Shown here piece by piece: positions 53,370-61,483 of a stretch of 64,000 nucleotides of DNA. Below the pieces are notes generated by a model that was not told the origin of the DNA, did not search any database, and was given only the letters and a program-made list of their open reading frames with translations. Source of the stretch: Crossiella sp. S99.2. GTDB taxonomy: Bacteria > Actinomycetota > Actinomycetes > Mycobacteriales > Pseudonocardiaceae. Positions within the stretch are counted from its first letter, which is position 1, and the number at the start of each line of letters is the position of its first letter. The position numbers and the translations under genes are program-made. The DNA lies in contig NZ_JALMDK010000006.1 in the NCBI RefSeq assembly GCF_023094165.1, forward strand, positions 496,001 through 560,000. The letters run 5' to 3'.

Positions 53370-54009
53370 GGACGCCCGCACCGCGGAGACCCGCAGGCGG
53401 CTGATGGACGGCGCGATCGAGACGATCCGCGCCCAGGGCATCAGCGGCGTGTCGGCGCGGTCCATCGCGAACACCGCGGGCGTCAACCAGGCGCTGATCT
53501 TCTACCACTTCGGCACCGTGGACGAACTGCTCGGCGCGGCCTGCCTGGTCTCCACCCAGAACCGGGTCGAGGCCTACCGCGACCGCTTCGCCAAGACCGA
53601 CAACCTGCGCGACCTGCTGAACCTGGGCCGTGCCCTGCAACACGAGGAACGCGCCGCGGGCAACGTGACCGTGCTGGCCCAGATGCTGGCAGGCGCCCAG
53701 GGCGACCCCACACTCGCCGAAGCCACCCGCACCGCCCTGGACCTGTGGGTGGCCGAGATCGAACTCGTGCTGCACCGCATCCTGGCCGCCTCCCCCATGG
53801 GAGACCTGGCCGATCCGCGGGGTCTGGCGCGCGCGGTGGCGGCCAGTTTCATCGGGATCGAGCTGTGGGCGGCGGCGGATCCGCGGGGGGCGGAGGACGG
53901 GCTGGCCGCGCTGGAACAACTGGCGGTGCTGGCGGAGGTGGTGGACAACCTGGGGCCGGTGGCTCGGCGGGCGCTCAAGGCCAAGCTGCGTGGAGCGGGC
54001 AAGGGCTGA
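53362..54009 (+). CDS. TetR regulator of the SRPBCC-DUF4166 operon
   Basis: 215 residues with an N-terminal HTH (RRLMDGAIETIRAQGISGVSARSIANTAGVNQALIFYHFGTVDELL, about 11-57) and a helical effector domain. It is translationally coupled to DUF4166 and probably autoregulates through the two TTGAGC-N4-GCTCAA sites upstream of the operon. Confidence 0.87.
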   Translation: MTKDARTAETRRRLMDGAIETIRAQGISGVSARSIANTAGVNQALIFYHFGTVDELLGAACLVSTQNRVEAYRDRFAKTDNLRDLLNLGRALQHEERAAGNVTVLAQMLAGAQGDPTLAEATRTALDLWVAEIELVLHRILAASPMGDLADPRGLARAVAASFIGIELWAAADPRGAEDGLAALEQLAVLAEVVDNLGPVARRALKAKLRGAGKG

Positions 54010-54038
54010 GCAGTCGTTGGCGACGGGGACGACCAGTG

Positions 54039-54425
54039 CTAATGTGAACGCGCGGACCCGTCCCACTCTCGTGGCAAGACGGGTCCAGCTTCTTTTTCAG
54101 GGTCCAGCACCAGCGGCTGACCGCCCACCATGCAGCTGCCGCCCAGTAGGTCGGGATACCAGTCCCACATCAACTGTTTGGCCGGCTGACGCAGGACATG
54201 CATGTAGGCCGAGTAGGCCACCAGATCCGCGAGCTGCACCAGCTGGCTGAGGTGCGATCCCTGGAACGCGGGGTCCTCGACGATCCGGCGAGTGGCCAGC
54301 TTCAGGCTGCGGTGGGCACCTCGGTAGGACGGATCGGTGCCGTCGCCGTCCATGATGATCAGCCCATATTCGTCGTTCTCGGCCAGTCTCAGGTCAAGCG
54401 CGGTGACCAGATCGGCGGCCGACAC
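54039..54425 (-). pseudogene. Truncated DUF3800 gene remnant
   Basis: The frame keeps only the C-terminal half of a DUF3800 protein (GLIIMDGDGTDPSYRGAHRSLKL; GSHLSQLVQLADLVAYSAYMHVLRQ). Just upstream another frame of the minus strand (about 54430-54478) reads LLDLFNDEKRG, the expected preceding piece, so a frameshift separates them, and the DUF3800 N-terminus is missing altogether. It is a decayed gene. Up to 54704 nothing else is seen. Confidence 0.6.
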
Positions 54426-54704
54426 CCCGCTTCTCGTCGTTGAACAGGTCGAGGAGATCGCCCGGCGGGTCTATCACGAGTCCGCCTGACGTTGGCGCGA
54501 CCGGACATACTGAGTCACCGGCGTGCTGTCCGGACCCGGCCGGAAGTAGGGACCGTTTCACTCTCCGGCGTGTGAAATTCCGACCCTTCCCTCAGTGGCG
54601 GCCCGTGACGGATTCTCTGTGCGAAGCCCGAACACCACCGTCCGATTAGCGGTCCCCGCCCCCTGCTTCGCGGGTGACCGGTGGACGGGAAGGAGCGCTT
54701 TTCC

Positions 54705-55448
54705 ATGAGGATTCGTCGTATCGCGGTGAGCCTGTTCGTTGCCGCGGCCGCCGCCGTGACCGGTCTGGCCGGTTCCGCCTCGGCCGCTCCGGCGCCGAGC
54801 GAGGACGTGTCGCCGCTGATCGTGGGTGGCGGCAACGCGACCCAGACCTACTCGTTCATGGTGTCGCTGGACACCGGTTGTGGTGGTTCGCTGATCAAGC
54901 CGACCTGGGTGGTGACCGCCAAGCACTGCACCAACACCGCGCCGCGGCAGGTGCGGGTGGGTTCGCTGTACCGCAACCAGGGTGGCAGCACCGCCGCGGT
55001 GAAGCGGGTGCTGCGGCACTCCTCCGCCGACCTGGCGCTGCTGGAGCTGGCCTCCCCGGTCAGCCAGGCGACCGTGCCGCTGGCCTCGACCTCCGGCGCC
55101 GTGGGTACCGCCACCCGCATCATCGGCTGGGGCGCGACCAACCCGAGCGGTTCGGGGGCGGCGACCTACCTGAAGGAGCTGAACACCTCGATCGTCGCGG
55201 ACAACCGGTGCACCAACGGGATGAACGCGGCCGCTGAGATCTGCACCAACAACCCCGGCGGCAACCAGGGCGCCTGCTACGGCGACTCCGGTGGCCCGCA
55301 GGTCAAGCAGGTCGGCGGAGCCTGGCAGCTGGTCGGCGCGACCAGCCGCTCCGGCAACGGCGACCCGCGCTGCGCCACCGGCCCGTCGATCTACGTGGAC
55401 GTGCCCTACTTCCGCAGCTGGATCGGCCAGTACGTCGGCTCGGTCTGA
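54705..55448 (+). CDS. Secreted trypsin-like serine protease (S1)
   Basis: 247 residues. A signal peptide (MRIRRIAVSLFVAAAAAVTGLAGSASA) and a short propeptide are followed by the mature N-terminus near LIVGGGNA. The catalytic triad is visible: His in VVTAKHC, Asp in SSADLALLEL and Ser in YGDSGGP; Cys pairs are as in bacterial trypsins. It is secreted by Sec and activated by removal of the propeptide. ATG 54705 follows GGAAGGAG. Monocistronic with a strong terminator. Confidence 0.93.
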   Translation: MRIRRIAVSLFVAAAAAVTGLAGSASAAPAPSEDVSPLIVGGGNATQTYSFMVSLDTGCGGSLIKPTWVVTAKHCTNTAPRQVRVGSLYRNQGGSTAAVKRVLRHSSADLALLELASPVSQATVPLASTSGAVGTATRIIGWGATNPSGSGAATYLKELNTSIVADNRCTNGMNAAAEICTNNPGGNQGACYGDSGGPQVKQVGGAWQLVGATSRSGNGDPRCATGPSIYVDVPYFRSWIGQYVGSV

Positions 55449-55466
55449 TCTGCTCCACAGTGGACC

Positions 55467-55502
55467 GTCCGGCCCGCCTGCTCCTGCGCAGGCGGGCCGG
55501 AC
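55467..55502. terminator. Bidirectional terminator after protease gene
   Basis: A perfect 15-bp stem GTCCGGCCCGCCTGC/GCAGGCGGGCCGGAC with a 6-nt loop lies between the convergent protease and hypothetical secreted protein genes. Confidence 0.8.
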
Positions 55503-55516
55503 TCCTTTCGGTTGGC

Positions 55517-56140
55517 TCATCGCACGCGGGTGATGACCACCCGCCGGATCAGGAACTTGCCGGGTTCCCTGACCTGCTCGAAGGCACTGCTGTTGAGCAG
55601 CGCGCAGCTGCCGGAGGGTCCGGTCACCGGCACCGTGGCAGACTTGTTGTTGTCCAGGTTGGTCACCTTGAGCAGGGTGCCGACCGGGAACTGGTTGCTG
55701 GTCGCGCCGGGTGCGCCGCCCTCGGCGGAGAGGGTGACCGTGTTGCCGCGGCAGACCACCTCGCCCGCGGCGCCGCCCGGGGCCGGGGCTGCGCTGGGGC
55801 TACTGGGCGGCGGGGCCGCGTTTCCGCCCTGGCCGGGGGCTTCGGGGCTGACCGCGCCGGTGCAGCCCGCGGTCTGACGGCGTTGCTGGATCAGGTCGAC
55901 CACCGCCTGCCGGTTGGCGATGCGCGCGGCGGAGAGCGCGTCCGGATTCCGCTGCTGGCCCTGGATGAAGCTGAGGTTGTTGCGCAGCGCGGTGTCCAGG
56001 CCCGCGCAGGACTCCGCCGCCTCACCGGTGCCGGTGCTGATCGCGATCGCGCCGCCGGTCAGCGCCGCTACGCCGAGCACCGCGGCCGCGCCGATGGTCG
56101 CCGTTTTCCGGTGCCGTCCACCGCTGCCGAACAGAGGCAT
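55517..56140 (-). CDS. Hypothetical secreted or membrane-anchored protein
   Basis: 207 residues. A short cytosolic N-terminus (MPLFGSGGRHRKTA) is followed by a hydrophobic segment (about 15-38) that serves as signal or anchor. A helical Cys-containing part (AAESCAGLDTAL...QQRRQTAGC), a Pro/Ala/Ser linker and a C-terminal beta domain (VVCRGNTVTLSAEGG; FPVGTLLKVTNLDNNKSATVPV), reminiscent of a double-psi or expansin-like fold, complete it. ATG 56140 has GAAGGAG upstream. Confidence 0.7.
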   Translation of the reverse strand: MPLFGSGGRHRKTATIGAAAVLGVAALTGGAIAISTGTGEAAESCAGLDTALRNNLSFIQGQQRNPDALSAARIANRQAVVDLIQQRRQTAGCTGAVSPEAPGQGGNAAPPPSSPSAAPAPGGAAGEVVCRGNTVTLSAEGGAPGATSNQFPVGTLLKVTNLDNNKSATVPVTGPSGSCALLNSSAFEQVREPGKFLIRRVVITRVR

Positions 56141-56204
56141 GCCGTTCTCCTTCGTCGTCACTGCCTGGTCAGGACCGGACAACGGAAAAGTCCCCGGTCG
56201 CGGT

Positions 56205-56801
56205 TCAGCGAAAGATGAGCTGGGCTCGCAATCGCGCCGGGATGCCCGGGGCGAACCGGGCCAGGTAGGCGTCCAGCTGACCGGGTTCGGCCAGCAGGAA
56301 CGGCAGGTCGACCGGAAGCAGCCGCCGGATGGCCAGTAGCGGCAACGGTGCGCGCAGTGGGCGGAACTCCTGGTTCCACAGACCGGGTTCGGCGCAGTGC
56401 GGGTGGAACTGGCCGAGCATCAGACCGTCGGCGACGAACTCGGACTTGAGTTCCCGTTGCACCGCGTCGATCTCGGCCGGATCGGCTTCGGGCAGCACGA
56501 GCACGTAGGTGAGCAGTTCAGCGTCGGATGCGTCCATTGTGGACAGTGCCGCAGTGTAGGTGGCGCGCAGGCCGGTGAGGGTCTCGCGCAGGTCGCCGGG
56601 GCCGCCGAGGCCGAGGTGGAACAGGTCCCGGCGCAGGGCGGGGCGGGTGTACGGGCAGACCGGGCCGGTGCGGCCGAGATCAGGGTGGCCGGGGACCAGG
56701 AAGTCCTTGGCCCAGCGCAGGATCCGTGCCAGCGGCGGCAGATCGGCGGGCGGTGGTGACCCGGCCTCGATCTCGCTCGCGGTCCACAGTCGCGGGGTCA
56801 T
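56205..56801 (-). CDS. DUF6875-like protein
   Basis: 198 residues: FLVPGHPDLGRTGPVCPYTRPALRRDLFHL near the N-terminus, then LLTYVLVLPEADPAEIDAVQRELKSEFVADGLMLGQFHPHC and a final segment FRPLRAPLPLLAIRRLLPVDLPFL. It resembles the DUF6875 family found beside biosynthetic genes. The ATG overlaps the stop of the GNAT gene (ATGA). Last gene of a three-gene operon; function unknown. Confidence 0.65.
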   Translation of the reverse strand: MTPRLWTASEIEAGSPPPADLPPLARILRWAKDFLVPGHPDLGRTGPVCPYTRPALRRDLFHLGLGGPGDLRETLTGLRATYTAALSTMDASDAELLTYVLVLPEADPAEIDAVQRELKSEFVADGLMLGQFHPHCAEPGLWNQEFRPLRAPLPLLAIRRLLPVDLPFLLAEPGQLDAYLARFAPGIPARLRAQLIFR

Positions 56802-57418
56802 CGGACTGTCCTGGGCGCGCGCCACATCGGGCGCAGGCTGGGGCCCTCGGGCAGCTGGATGTCCAGGCCGTGCGTGGTGAAGCCGAGCAGCCGGGCCGCG
56901 GCCGCGCCACCGGGCGAGCTGGCCTCCAGGTAGATGGGCAGGCCGAGCCGGTCGCAGCGGTCGATCACGTACGGGGCGAGCATCCGGCCGCGGCCGGTGT
57001 GCTGGAGATCCGGGGCCACGCAGGCGAAACTGAAGTAGCAGTGCGGCTGGTCCTGGGGGTGCGCGGCGTCCTGGAGCCCACCGATGGCCCGCACCTTGGC
57101 CGCTTCCGGACCGAGCGCGGCGGTGAACCGGCGGTCCAGTTCGGCCTGCTGGAACCCGGTCAGCTCGGTGGCGCCCGGCGGCAGGGTGAGCAGCACGGAA
57201 TCCAGGTCGACCGTGGTGTAGACGCCGTGGTTGGCCAGCGACAGGTCCAGGAACACCCGGAACATCCGCGGCAGCAGCGCCGTTCGTTGCCGCGGGTCCG
57301 GGAAGATCCACTCGACCAGCGGGTCCGCGGCGAAGGACTCGGCGAGCAGCCGGGTCAGCGTCGGGACGTCGGCCGGGGTGCCCTTGCGCACCAGGCGGTC
57401 CAGGGTGGTGGTGATCAT
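56798..57418 (-). CDS. GNAT N-acetyltransferase
   Basis: 206 residues. GNAT features are LTRLLAESFAADPLVEWIFPD, YFSFACVAPDLQHTGRGRMLAPYVIDRCDRLGLPIYLEASSPGG (acetyl-CoA loop here QHTGRGRM) and GAAAARLLGFTTHG. It probably acetylates an amine made by the upstream decarboxylase. ATG 57418 overlaps the decarboxylase stop (ATGA). Confidence 0.85.
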   Translation of the reverse strand: MITTTLDRLVRKGTPADVPTLTRLLAESFAADPLVEWIFPDPRQRTALLPRMFRVFLDLSLANHGVYTTVDLDSVLLTLPPGATELTGFQQAELDRRFTAALGPEAAKVRAIGGLQDAAHPQDQPHCYFSFACVAPDLQHTGRGRMLAPYVIDRCDRLGLPIYLEASSPGGAAAARLLGFTTHGLDIQLPEGPSLRPMWRAPRTVR

Positions 57419-58776
57419 GTGTCCTCCCGTTGCCGTACGAGTTCGGTGACCCGCCGGTGCAGCCGGTCCACACACGGCTCCGCCTCGGGTTTGAGCAGCA
57501 CGCTGCGCAGCACCCGGGCGCAGGCGGCGTCCGCGCGCAGGCCGGGGTGGCGGCGACCGAGGTCGGCGGCGGGTACCCGCAGGGTGCTGAGGTAGACCGG
57601 GTCGGCCGGGTCGGCCATGCCCGCGGCCAGTGCCCGCGCCGATGCTCCGTCCACTTCGGACAGTGAGTCGCGCTGCGGGAAGTAGGTGAGGATGTCCAGT
57701 TCCGGCGGCTGGTAGAGGGTCAGCTCCGCGGACTTCTCAATCAGCTCGGCCCAGTGCAGTGCGGCCCGGCGGCCGGCCGCGACCACCTCGCCGAGCCCGG
57801 ACCTGGTCAGCGGCAACACCTTCAGCGTCAGCCAGAACGCGGCCGCGGCGGCGCCGGCCCGGCTGCACTCCAGGGAGATCTCACCCAGATGCAGCTCGCC
57901 GGAGGTGAAGTAGGTGTAGGGCGAGTCGTGCCGGTAGAAGCGACCGACTCGGGGATCGGCGAACAGGACCGCGCCGCAGCCGTAGGGCTGGAGGCCGTGC
58001 TTGTGCGGGTCGACGGTCACCGAATCGCAGTGCCGGATCGCGGCGAAGGGTTCGGCCGGCACGCCCAACTCCCCCGCCAGCAAGGCGAAGAAGCCGCCGT
58101 AAGCCGCGTCCACGTGGATCCGGACGCCGTACTTCTCCTTCAGCGCGAGGGCTTCGTGGATCGGGTCCACCGCGCCGAGCCCGGCGGTGCCCGGGGTGAG
58201 CACCACGGTGCCGACGTCGCCCCGGCGCAGTTTCCGTTCCAGGACAGACATGTCCATCCGGCCCAGGCCGTCCACCGGCACCGGTTCGCTGGGCACGCCG
58301 AGCACCTGACACATCCGGCCGTGCGTGTAGTGCGCCTCCGCGCTGTGCAGCACCAGCTTGCCGGGGTGGGTTTCCCTGGCCACGAACAGCGCTTCCAGGT
58401 TGGCGATGGTGCCGCTGGTGGTCAGGTGGCCGAGGTGGGTCGGCAGCCCGAACATCCCGGCCAGCTGGGCGATCACCTCGCGTTCCATCCGCGCGGTGGC
58501 CGGGCCGCCGTCCAGGGCGTGGTTGTTCGGGTTGAGCAGCATCGCGGCCAGGTAGCCGGTGATCGCGGCCGGATGCGGTGGTTTGACCATCTGCGCGGCG
58601 TAGCGCGGGTGGAAGAACGGGTAGTTGTCCCGCATCCGCTCGCCGAACTCGGCGAAGGCTCGACCGAAGTCGGCGTCGCTGACCGCGTTCGCCGGATGCG
58701 GGGTGACCGGGCCGAACCCGGCCGCCCAGTCCTGCGCCTGGTCGACCGCGCTGCCCAGCCAGTATCGGAGATCCAC
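57415..58776 (-). CDS. PLP-dependent group II decarboxylase
   Basis: 453 residues, aromatic/acidic amino acid decarboxylase (fold I). Marks are FFHPRYAAQM, LTTSGTIANLEAL, VHVDAAYGGFF-like (IHVDAAYGGFFALL) and the PLP-binding Lys in DSVTVDPHKHGLQPYGCG. It is close to the diaminobutyrate/glutamate decarboxylase type. GTG 58776 is taken because the longer frame overlaps the divergent promoter and is Pro/Gly-rich. It is the first gene of the decarboxylase-GNAT-DUF6875 operon and probably under the divergent PadR regulator. Confidence 0.87.
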   Translation of the reverse strand: MDLRYWLGSAVDQAQDWAAGFGPVTPHPANAVSDADFGRAFAEFGERMRDNYPFFHPRYAAQMVKPPHPAAITGYLAAMLLNPNNHALDGGPATARMEREVIAQLAGMFGLPTHLGHLTTSGTIANLEALFVARETHPGKLVLHSAEAHYTHGRMCQVLGVPSEPVPVDGLGRMDMSVLERKLRRGDVGTVVLTPGTAGLGAVDPIHEALALKEKYGVRIHVDAAYGGFFALLAGELGVPAEPFAAIRHCDSVTVDPHKHGLQPYGCGAVLFADPRVGRFYRHDSPYTYFTSGELHLGEISLECSRAGAAAAAFWLTLKVLPLTRSGLGEVVAAGRRAALHWAELIEKSAELTLYQPPELDILTYFPQRDSLSEVDGASARALAAGMADPADPVYLSTLRVPAADLGRRHPGLRADAACARVLRSVLLKPEAEPCVDRLHRRVTELVRQREDT

Positions 58777-58888
58777 GTGATCCAGCCTGGTCAGCGCGAC
58801 TGCCCGGCACCTCCCACCGGGAGGGGAACCGGCTCGTCCCCCGGCGGGAGCCGGTCCCGGTTGCCAGGGGACCTTCGTCGCCGTATAT

Positions 58889-58913
58889 TCGGAACCGAGT
58901 AATCGGAACGGAG
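58889..58913. promoter_or_regulatory. Direct repeat in PadR/decarboxylase divergent region
   Basis: TCGGAACCGAG (58889-58899) and TCGGAACGGAG (58903-58913), 14 bp apart, lie just before the padR ATG. Likely part of the PadR operator controlling both directions. Confidence 0.5.
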
Positions 58914-58918
58914 CAGAG

Positions 58919-59578
58919 ATGGCCACCAAGTACCGCCGCTCGAACCCCCTGGCACTGGCACTGCTGTCGCTGCTCTGGGAACGCGAGATGCACCCCTACG
59001 AGATGGCCACCACGCTGCGCGAACGGCACAAGGACGAGAGCGTCAAGCTCAACTGGGGCACGCTGTACACGGTGGTCGAATCGCTGAGCAAGCACGGCCT
59101 GATCGAGGTGGTGGAGGCCGAGCGGGACGGCCGACGGCCGGAGCGCACCCGCTACCGGCTGGCCGCGACCGGACTGACCGAGCTGAACGACTGGCTGCGC
59201 GAACTGATCTCGGTGCCACACAAGGAATATCCGCGGTTCGAGGCGGGCGTGTCCCTGCTCGGCATCCTGCCGCCGGAAGAGGCCGAGCGGCTACTCACCC
59301 AGCGCGCGGACACCCTGGCCGAACACGCCGACGGGCTGCGTTCGGTGATGGCCATGTTGCGGGAGCAGGGATTGCCCGCGCTGGCCTGGATCGAACTGGA
59401 GTACCGGGTGACCATGATCGAGGCCGAACAGCGCTGGGTACGCGAGGTGGCCGAGAGCATCCGGGAGAACACCATCGAGGGCGCGGACTGGTGGCGCGAC
59501 TGGCACGCACGCGGTGCGAAACCCGGTCAGCTGCCGCCGTTCGGGCCCACCACAGACGTCCAGTCCGAAGTGGACTGA
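58919..59578 (+). CDS. PadR-family regulator
   Basis: 219 residues. N-terminal PadR winged helix (NPLALALLSLLWEREMHPYEMATTLRERHKDESVKLNWGTLYTVVESLSKHGLIEVVEAERDGRRPERTRYRLAATG, about 9-86) and a C-terminal helical dimerisation domain. It is divergent from the decarboxylase operon by about 140 bp and is the obvious candidate for its repressor. Confidence 0.88.
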   Translation: MATKYRRSNPLALALLSLLWEREMHPYEMATTLRERHKDESVKLNWGTLYTVVESLSKHGLIEVVEAERDGRRPERTRYRLAATGLTELNDWLRELISVPHKEYPRFEAGVSLLGILPPEEAERLLTQRADTLAEHADGLRSVMAMLREQGLPALAWIELEYRVTMIEAEQRWVREVAESIRENTIEGADWWRDWHARGAKPGQLPPFGPTTDVQSEVD

Positions 59579-59582
59579 CGAG

Positions 59583-59618
59583 CTTCTCGGCGCGGTGCGC
59601 CAACACCGCGCCGAGAAG
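59583..59618 (+). terminator. 15-bp hairpin after padR
   Basis: CTTCTCGGCGCGGTG and CACCGCGCCGAGAAG with a 6-nt loop begin 4 bp after the padR stop. No T-run, as elsewhere in this window. Confidence 0.75.
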
Positions 59619-59717
59619 TGGCTCGCAAGCACCGCGTGGCGGCTCCTGCGTCCGGTGACGCACACCCAGGATAGCCGGGACGCCGCGCGGATCATCCAGC
59701 ACCGAAGGAGCATCCGC

Positions 59718-60116
59718 ATGTCCGATATCAGTGGAGTTTTCCAGCGCCTGGTCGAGGCCTGGAACAACGGCGACGCCACCGCCTACGCCGCCCAGTTCAC
59801 CGAGGACGTCGACTACGTCACCTTCCACGGCATGCACATCCGCGGCCGCGCGGAACTGGAAGCGGGGCACGCCAAGCTGTTCGCCGGTCCGCTCAAGGGG
59901 GTCAAGCTCGGCGGCGGATCCGCCGCGGCCGCGCCGCCCGCGGTGAAGTACCTCAGCCCGGAGGTCGCGGTGGTAGTCAACTCCGGCGGCAGCACGCTGC
60001 CCGAGGCGAACGCCCCTGCGCCCGAGCGGGATTCGGTCACCACCGCGGTCGTGGTGCGCACCGGCGGGGACTGGCTGATCAGCGCGTTCCAGGTGACCCG
60101 GCGGCAGGCGTTCTGA
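59718..60116 (+). CDS. SnoaL/SgcJ-like protein
   Basis: 132 residues, single NTF2/SnoaL-like domain: FQRLVEAWNNGDATAYAAQFTEDVDYVTFHGMHIRGRAEL and the final WLISAFQVTRRQAF. Proteins of the SgcJ/EcaC type act as small cone-shaped enzymes or binding proteins, usually unassigned. ATG 59718 follows GAAGGAG; upstream frame is not conserved. Confidence 0.83.
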   Translation: MSDISGVFQRLVEAWNNGDATAYAAQFTEDVDYVTFHGMHIRGRAELEAGHAKLFAGPLKGVKLGGGSAAAAPPAVKYLSPEVAVVVNSGGSTLPEANAPAPERDSVTTAVVVRTGGDWLISAFQVTRRQAF

Positions 60117-60130
60117 TGCGCCGTCGACTC

Positions 60131-60172
60131 CTTGACGCCTGGCGTCAAGTACTTTACGTTTGCCGTCAAGTA
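60131..60172. promoter_or_regulatory. Operator palindrome plus half-site before HTH gene
   Basis: CTTGACGCC-T-GGCGTCAAG (60131-60149) is a perfect 9-bp inverted repeat, followed by a further half-site GCCGTCAAGTA (60162-60172). The palindrome lies 41 bp before the HTH protein's ATG (60190), overlapping its likely promoter. Confidence 0.7.
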
Positions 60173-60189
60173 GCAAGCGGAGGTACTCG

Positions 60190-60678
60190 ATGCCCGTCCC
60201 GACGTCCTTCCACACCGCCCTCGTCGCGCAACTGCTGCGGCTGAGCGAGCAGCGGCTGCTCGACCCACTGGAGATCCTGCTCCAGTCAGCGGATCCGCTG
60301 ACCACGGTGCGCACCTATCTGCGCGCCGCGGTGGAAACCCAGGCGGCGCAACTGCTCGGCCGGAACGAGTTGCTGGCCACGCACGCGGTGACCCGGCTGA
60401 TCAGCGCGTTCTATCCGGGCGACAAGCCGTTCGACCCGCCGCTGGAGTGGTGGCAGACGCCGCTGGGCCAGGTCGTGGCCCGCCGGGTCGGGCACCCGGC
60501 CACCGAGGCGGTGCCGTACTCGGTGGCCGGGGCGATGCTCGGCGTCACCCGGCAGGGCGTGCACGACCTGGTCAACCGGCACAAGCTCGACCGGCATCCC
60601 GACGGTGGCGTGCGCACCGAGTCCGTCCGCGTCCGGCTACTCACCCGAAAGGACGGATTCGCATGGGGGACAACATGA
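60190..60678 (+). CDS. Small HTH regulator-like protein
   Basis: 162 residues, helical. The C-terminal part contains an HTH-like segment (YSVAGAMLGVTRQGVHDLVNRHKLDRH, about 111-137). It is not a classic named family. ATG 60190 follows GGAGG. A perfect palindrome upstream and the overlap with the following hydrolase gene suggest an autoregulated two-gene unit responding to a substrate of the hydrolase. Confidence 0.68.
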   Translation: MPVPTSFHTALVAQLLRLSEQRLLDPLEILLQSADPLTTVRTYLRAAVETQAAQLLGRNELLATHAVTRLISAFYPGDKPFDPPLEWWQTPLGQVVARRVGHPATEAVPYSVAGAMLGVTRQGVHDLVNRHKLDRHPDGGVRTESVRVRLLTRKDGFAWGTT

Positions 60679-61433
60679 TGGAGCTGGTGGTCGAGTCCGG
60701 TCCGGTGCCGCTGGCGGTGCGGGACCACGGCGGGGACGGCCCGCCGCTGCTGCTGTTGCACGGACTCGGCGGCTCGATGGCGCACTGGGATCCGCTGCTC
60801 CCGGAGCTGACCGCGACCTACCGGGTGGTCCTGATGGACCTGCGTGGGCACGGCGGTTCCGGGACCGGGCCGTGGAGCTGGGCGGCGGCACTGGCCGATA
60901 TCGAGGCGGTGATCGCCGAACTGGGGCTGGGCAATCCGGCGGTGGCCGGCATGTCACTGGGCGGCATGGTGGCCACCCGCTGGGCAGGCAGGCCGGGCTG
61001 TCCGGGCGCGGTGAACCTGGACGGCCTGCGTGGTTTCCTGACCACGCCGGAGAACTACCCCGGCCTGGATCCGGCCTTGCGGGACAAGGAAATCGCCCGG
61101 CTGCGGGTGCTCTTCGACGAGCAGGCCGCCGCGGTCACCGGGCCGCTGGCCCAGATCATCGCCGAGACCAGGGCGGCGCTGGACGAGGACCACATCGGCG
61201 CCTGCCTGGCCGCCCGGTCCCCGCTGCTGGTGGTCGTGGCCACCGAGAACCTGCCTGCCCAGCAACAGTTCCCGGAACTGGCCGAGGCGTTCCGCCGTGG
61301 CCTGGACCGGGATCTGGCCGCGCTCGACGATGTGTGGAATGTGCAGGTCGAGCGGATCGGCAGCTCGCACGCCATGGTCACCGAACACCCGGCCGAGGTG
61401 GCCAAGCTGATCCGGCGGTTCCTGGCAGGCTGA
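60663..61433 (+). CDS. Alpha/beta-fold hydrolase
   Basis: 256 residues: oxyanion HGLGGS, nucleophile elbow GMSLGG (Ser), acid and final His in SSHAMV. It hydrolyses an ester, lactone or similar. The start is ATG 60663 or ATG 60675, the latter in an ATGA overlap with the preceding stop. Cotranscribed with the HTH protein. Confidence 0.85.
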   Translation: MGDNMMELVVESGPVPLAVRDHGGDGPPLLLLHGLGGSMAHWDPLLPELTATYRVVLMDLRGHGGSGTGPWSWAAALADIEAVIAELGLGNPAVAGMSLGGMVATRWAGRPGCPGAVNLDGLRGFLTTPENYPGLDPALRDKEIARLRVLFDEQAAAVTGPLAQIIAETRAALDEDHIGACLAARSPLLVVVATENLPAQQQFPELAEAFRRGLDRDLAALDDVWNVQVERIGSSHAMVTEHPAEVAKLIRRFLAG

Positions 61434-61480
61434 GCACACCGCGACCCACCGTCCACAGTGGATGGTGGGTCGCGGTGCTC
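61432..61480. terminator. Bidirectional terminator between hydrolase and lipase
   Basis: GAGC and ACCGCGACCCACC on the left pair with GGTGGGTCGCGGT and GCTC on the right (13-bp inner stem at 61438-61450/61464-61476). It serves the convergent hydrolase and lipase genes. Confidence 0.75.
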
Positions 61481-61483
61481 AGG

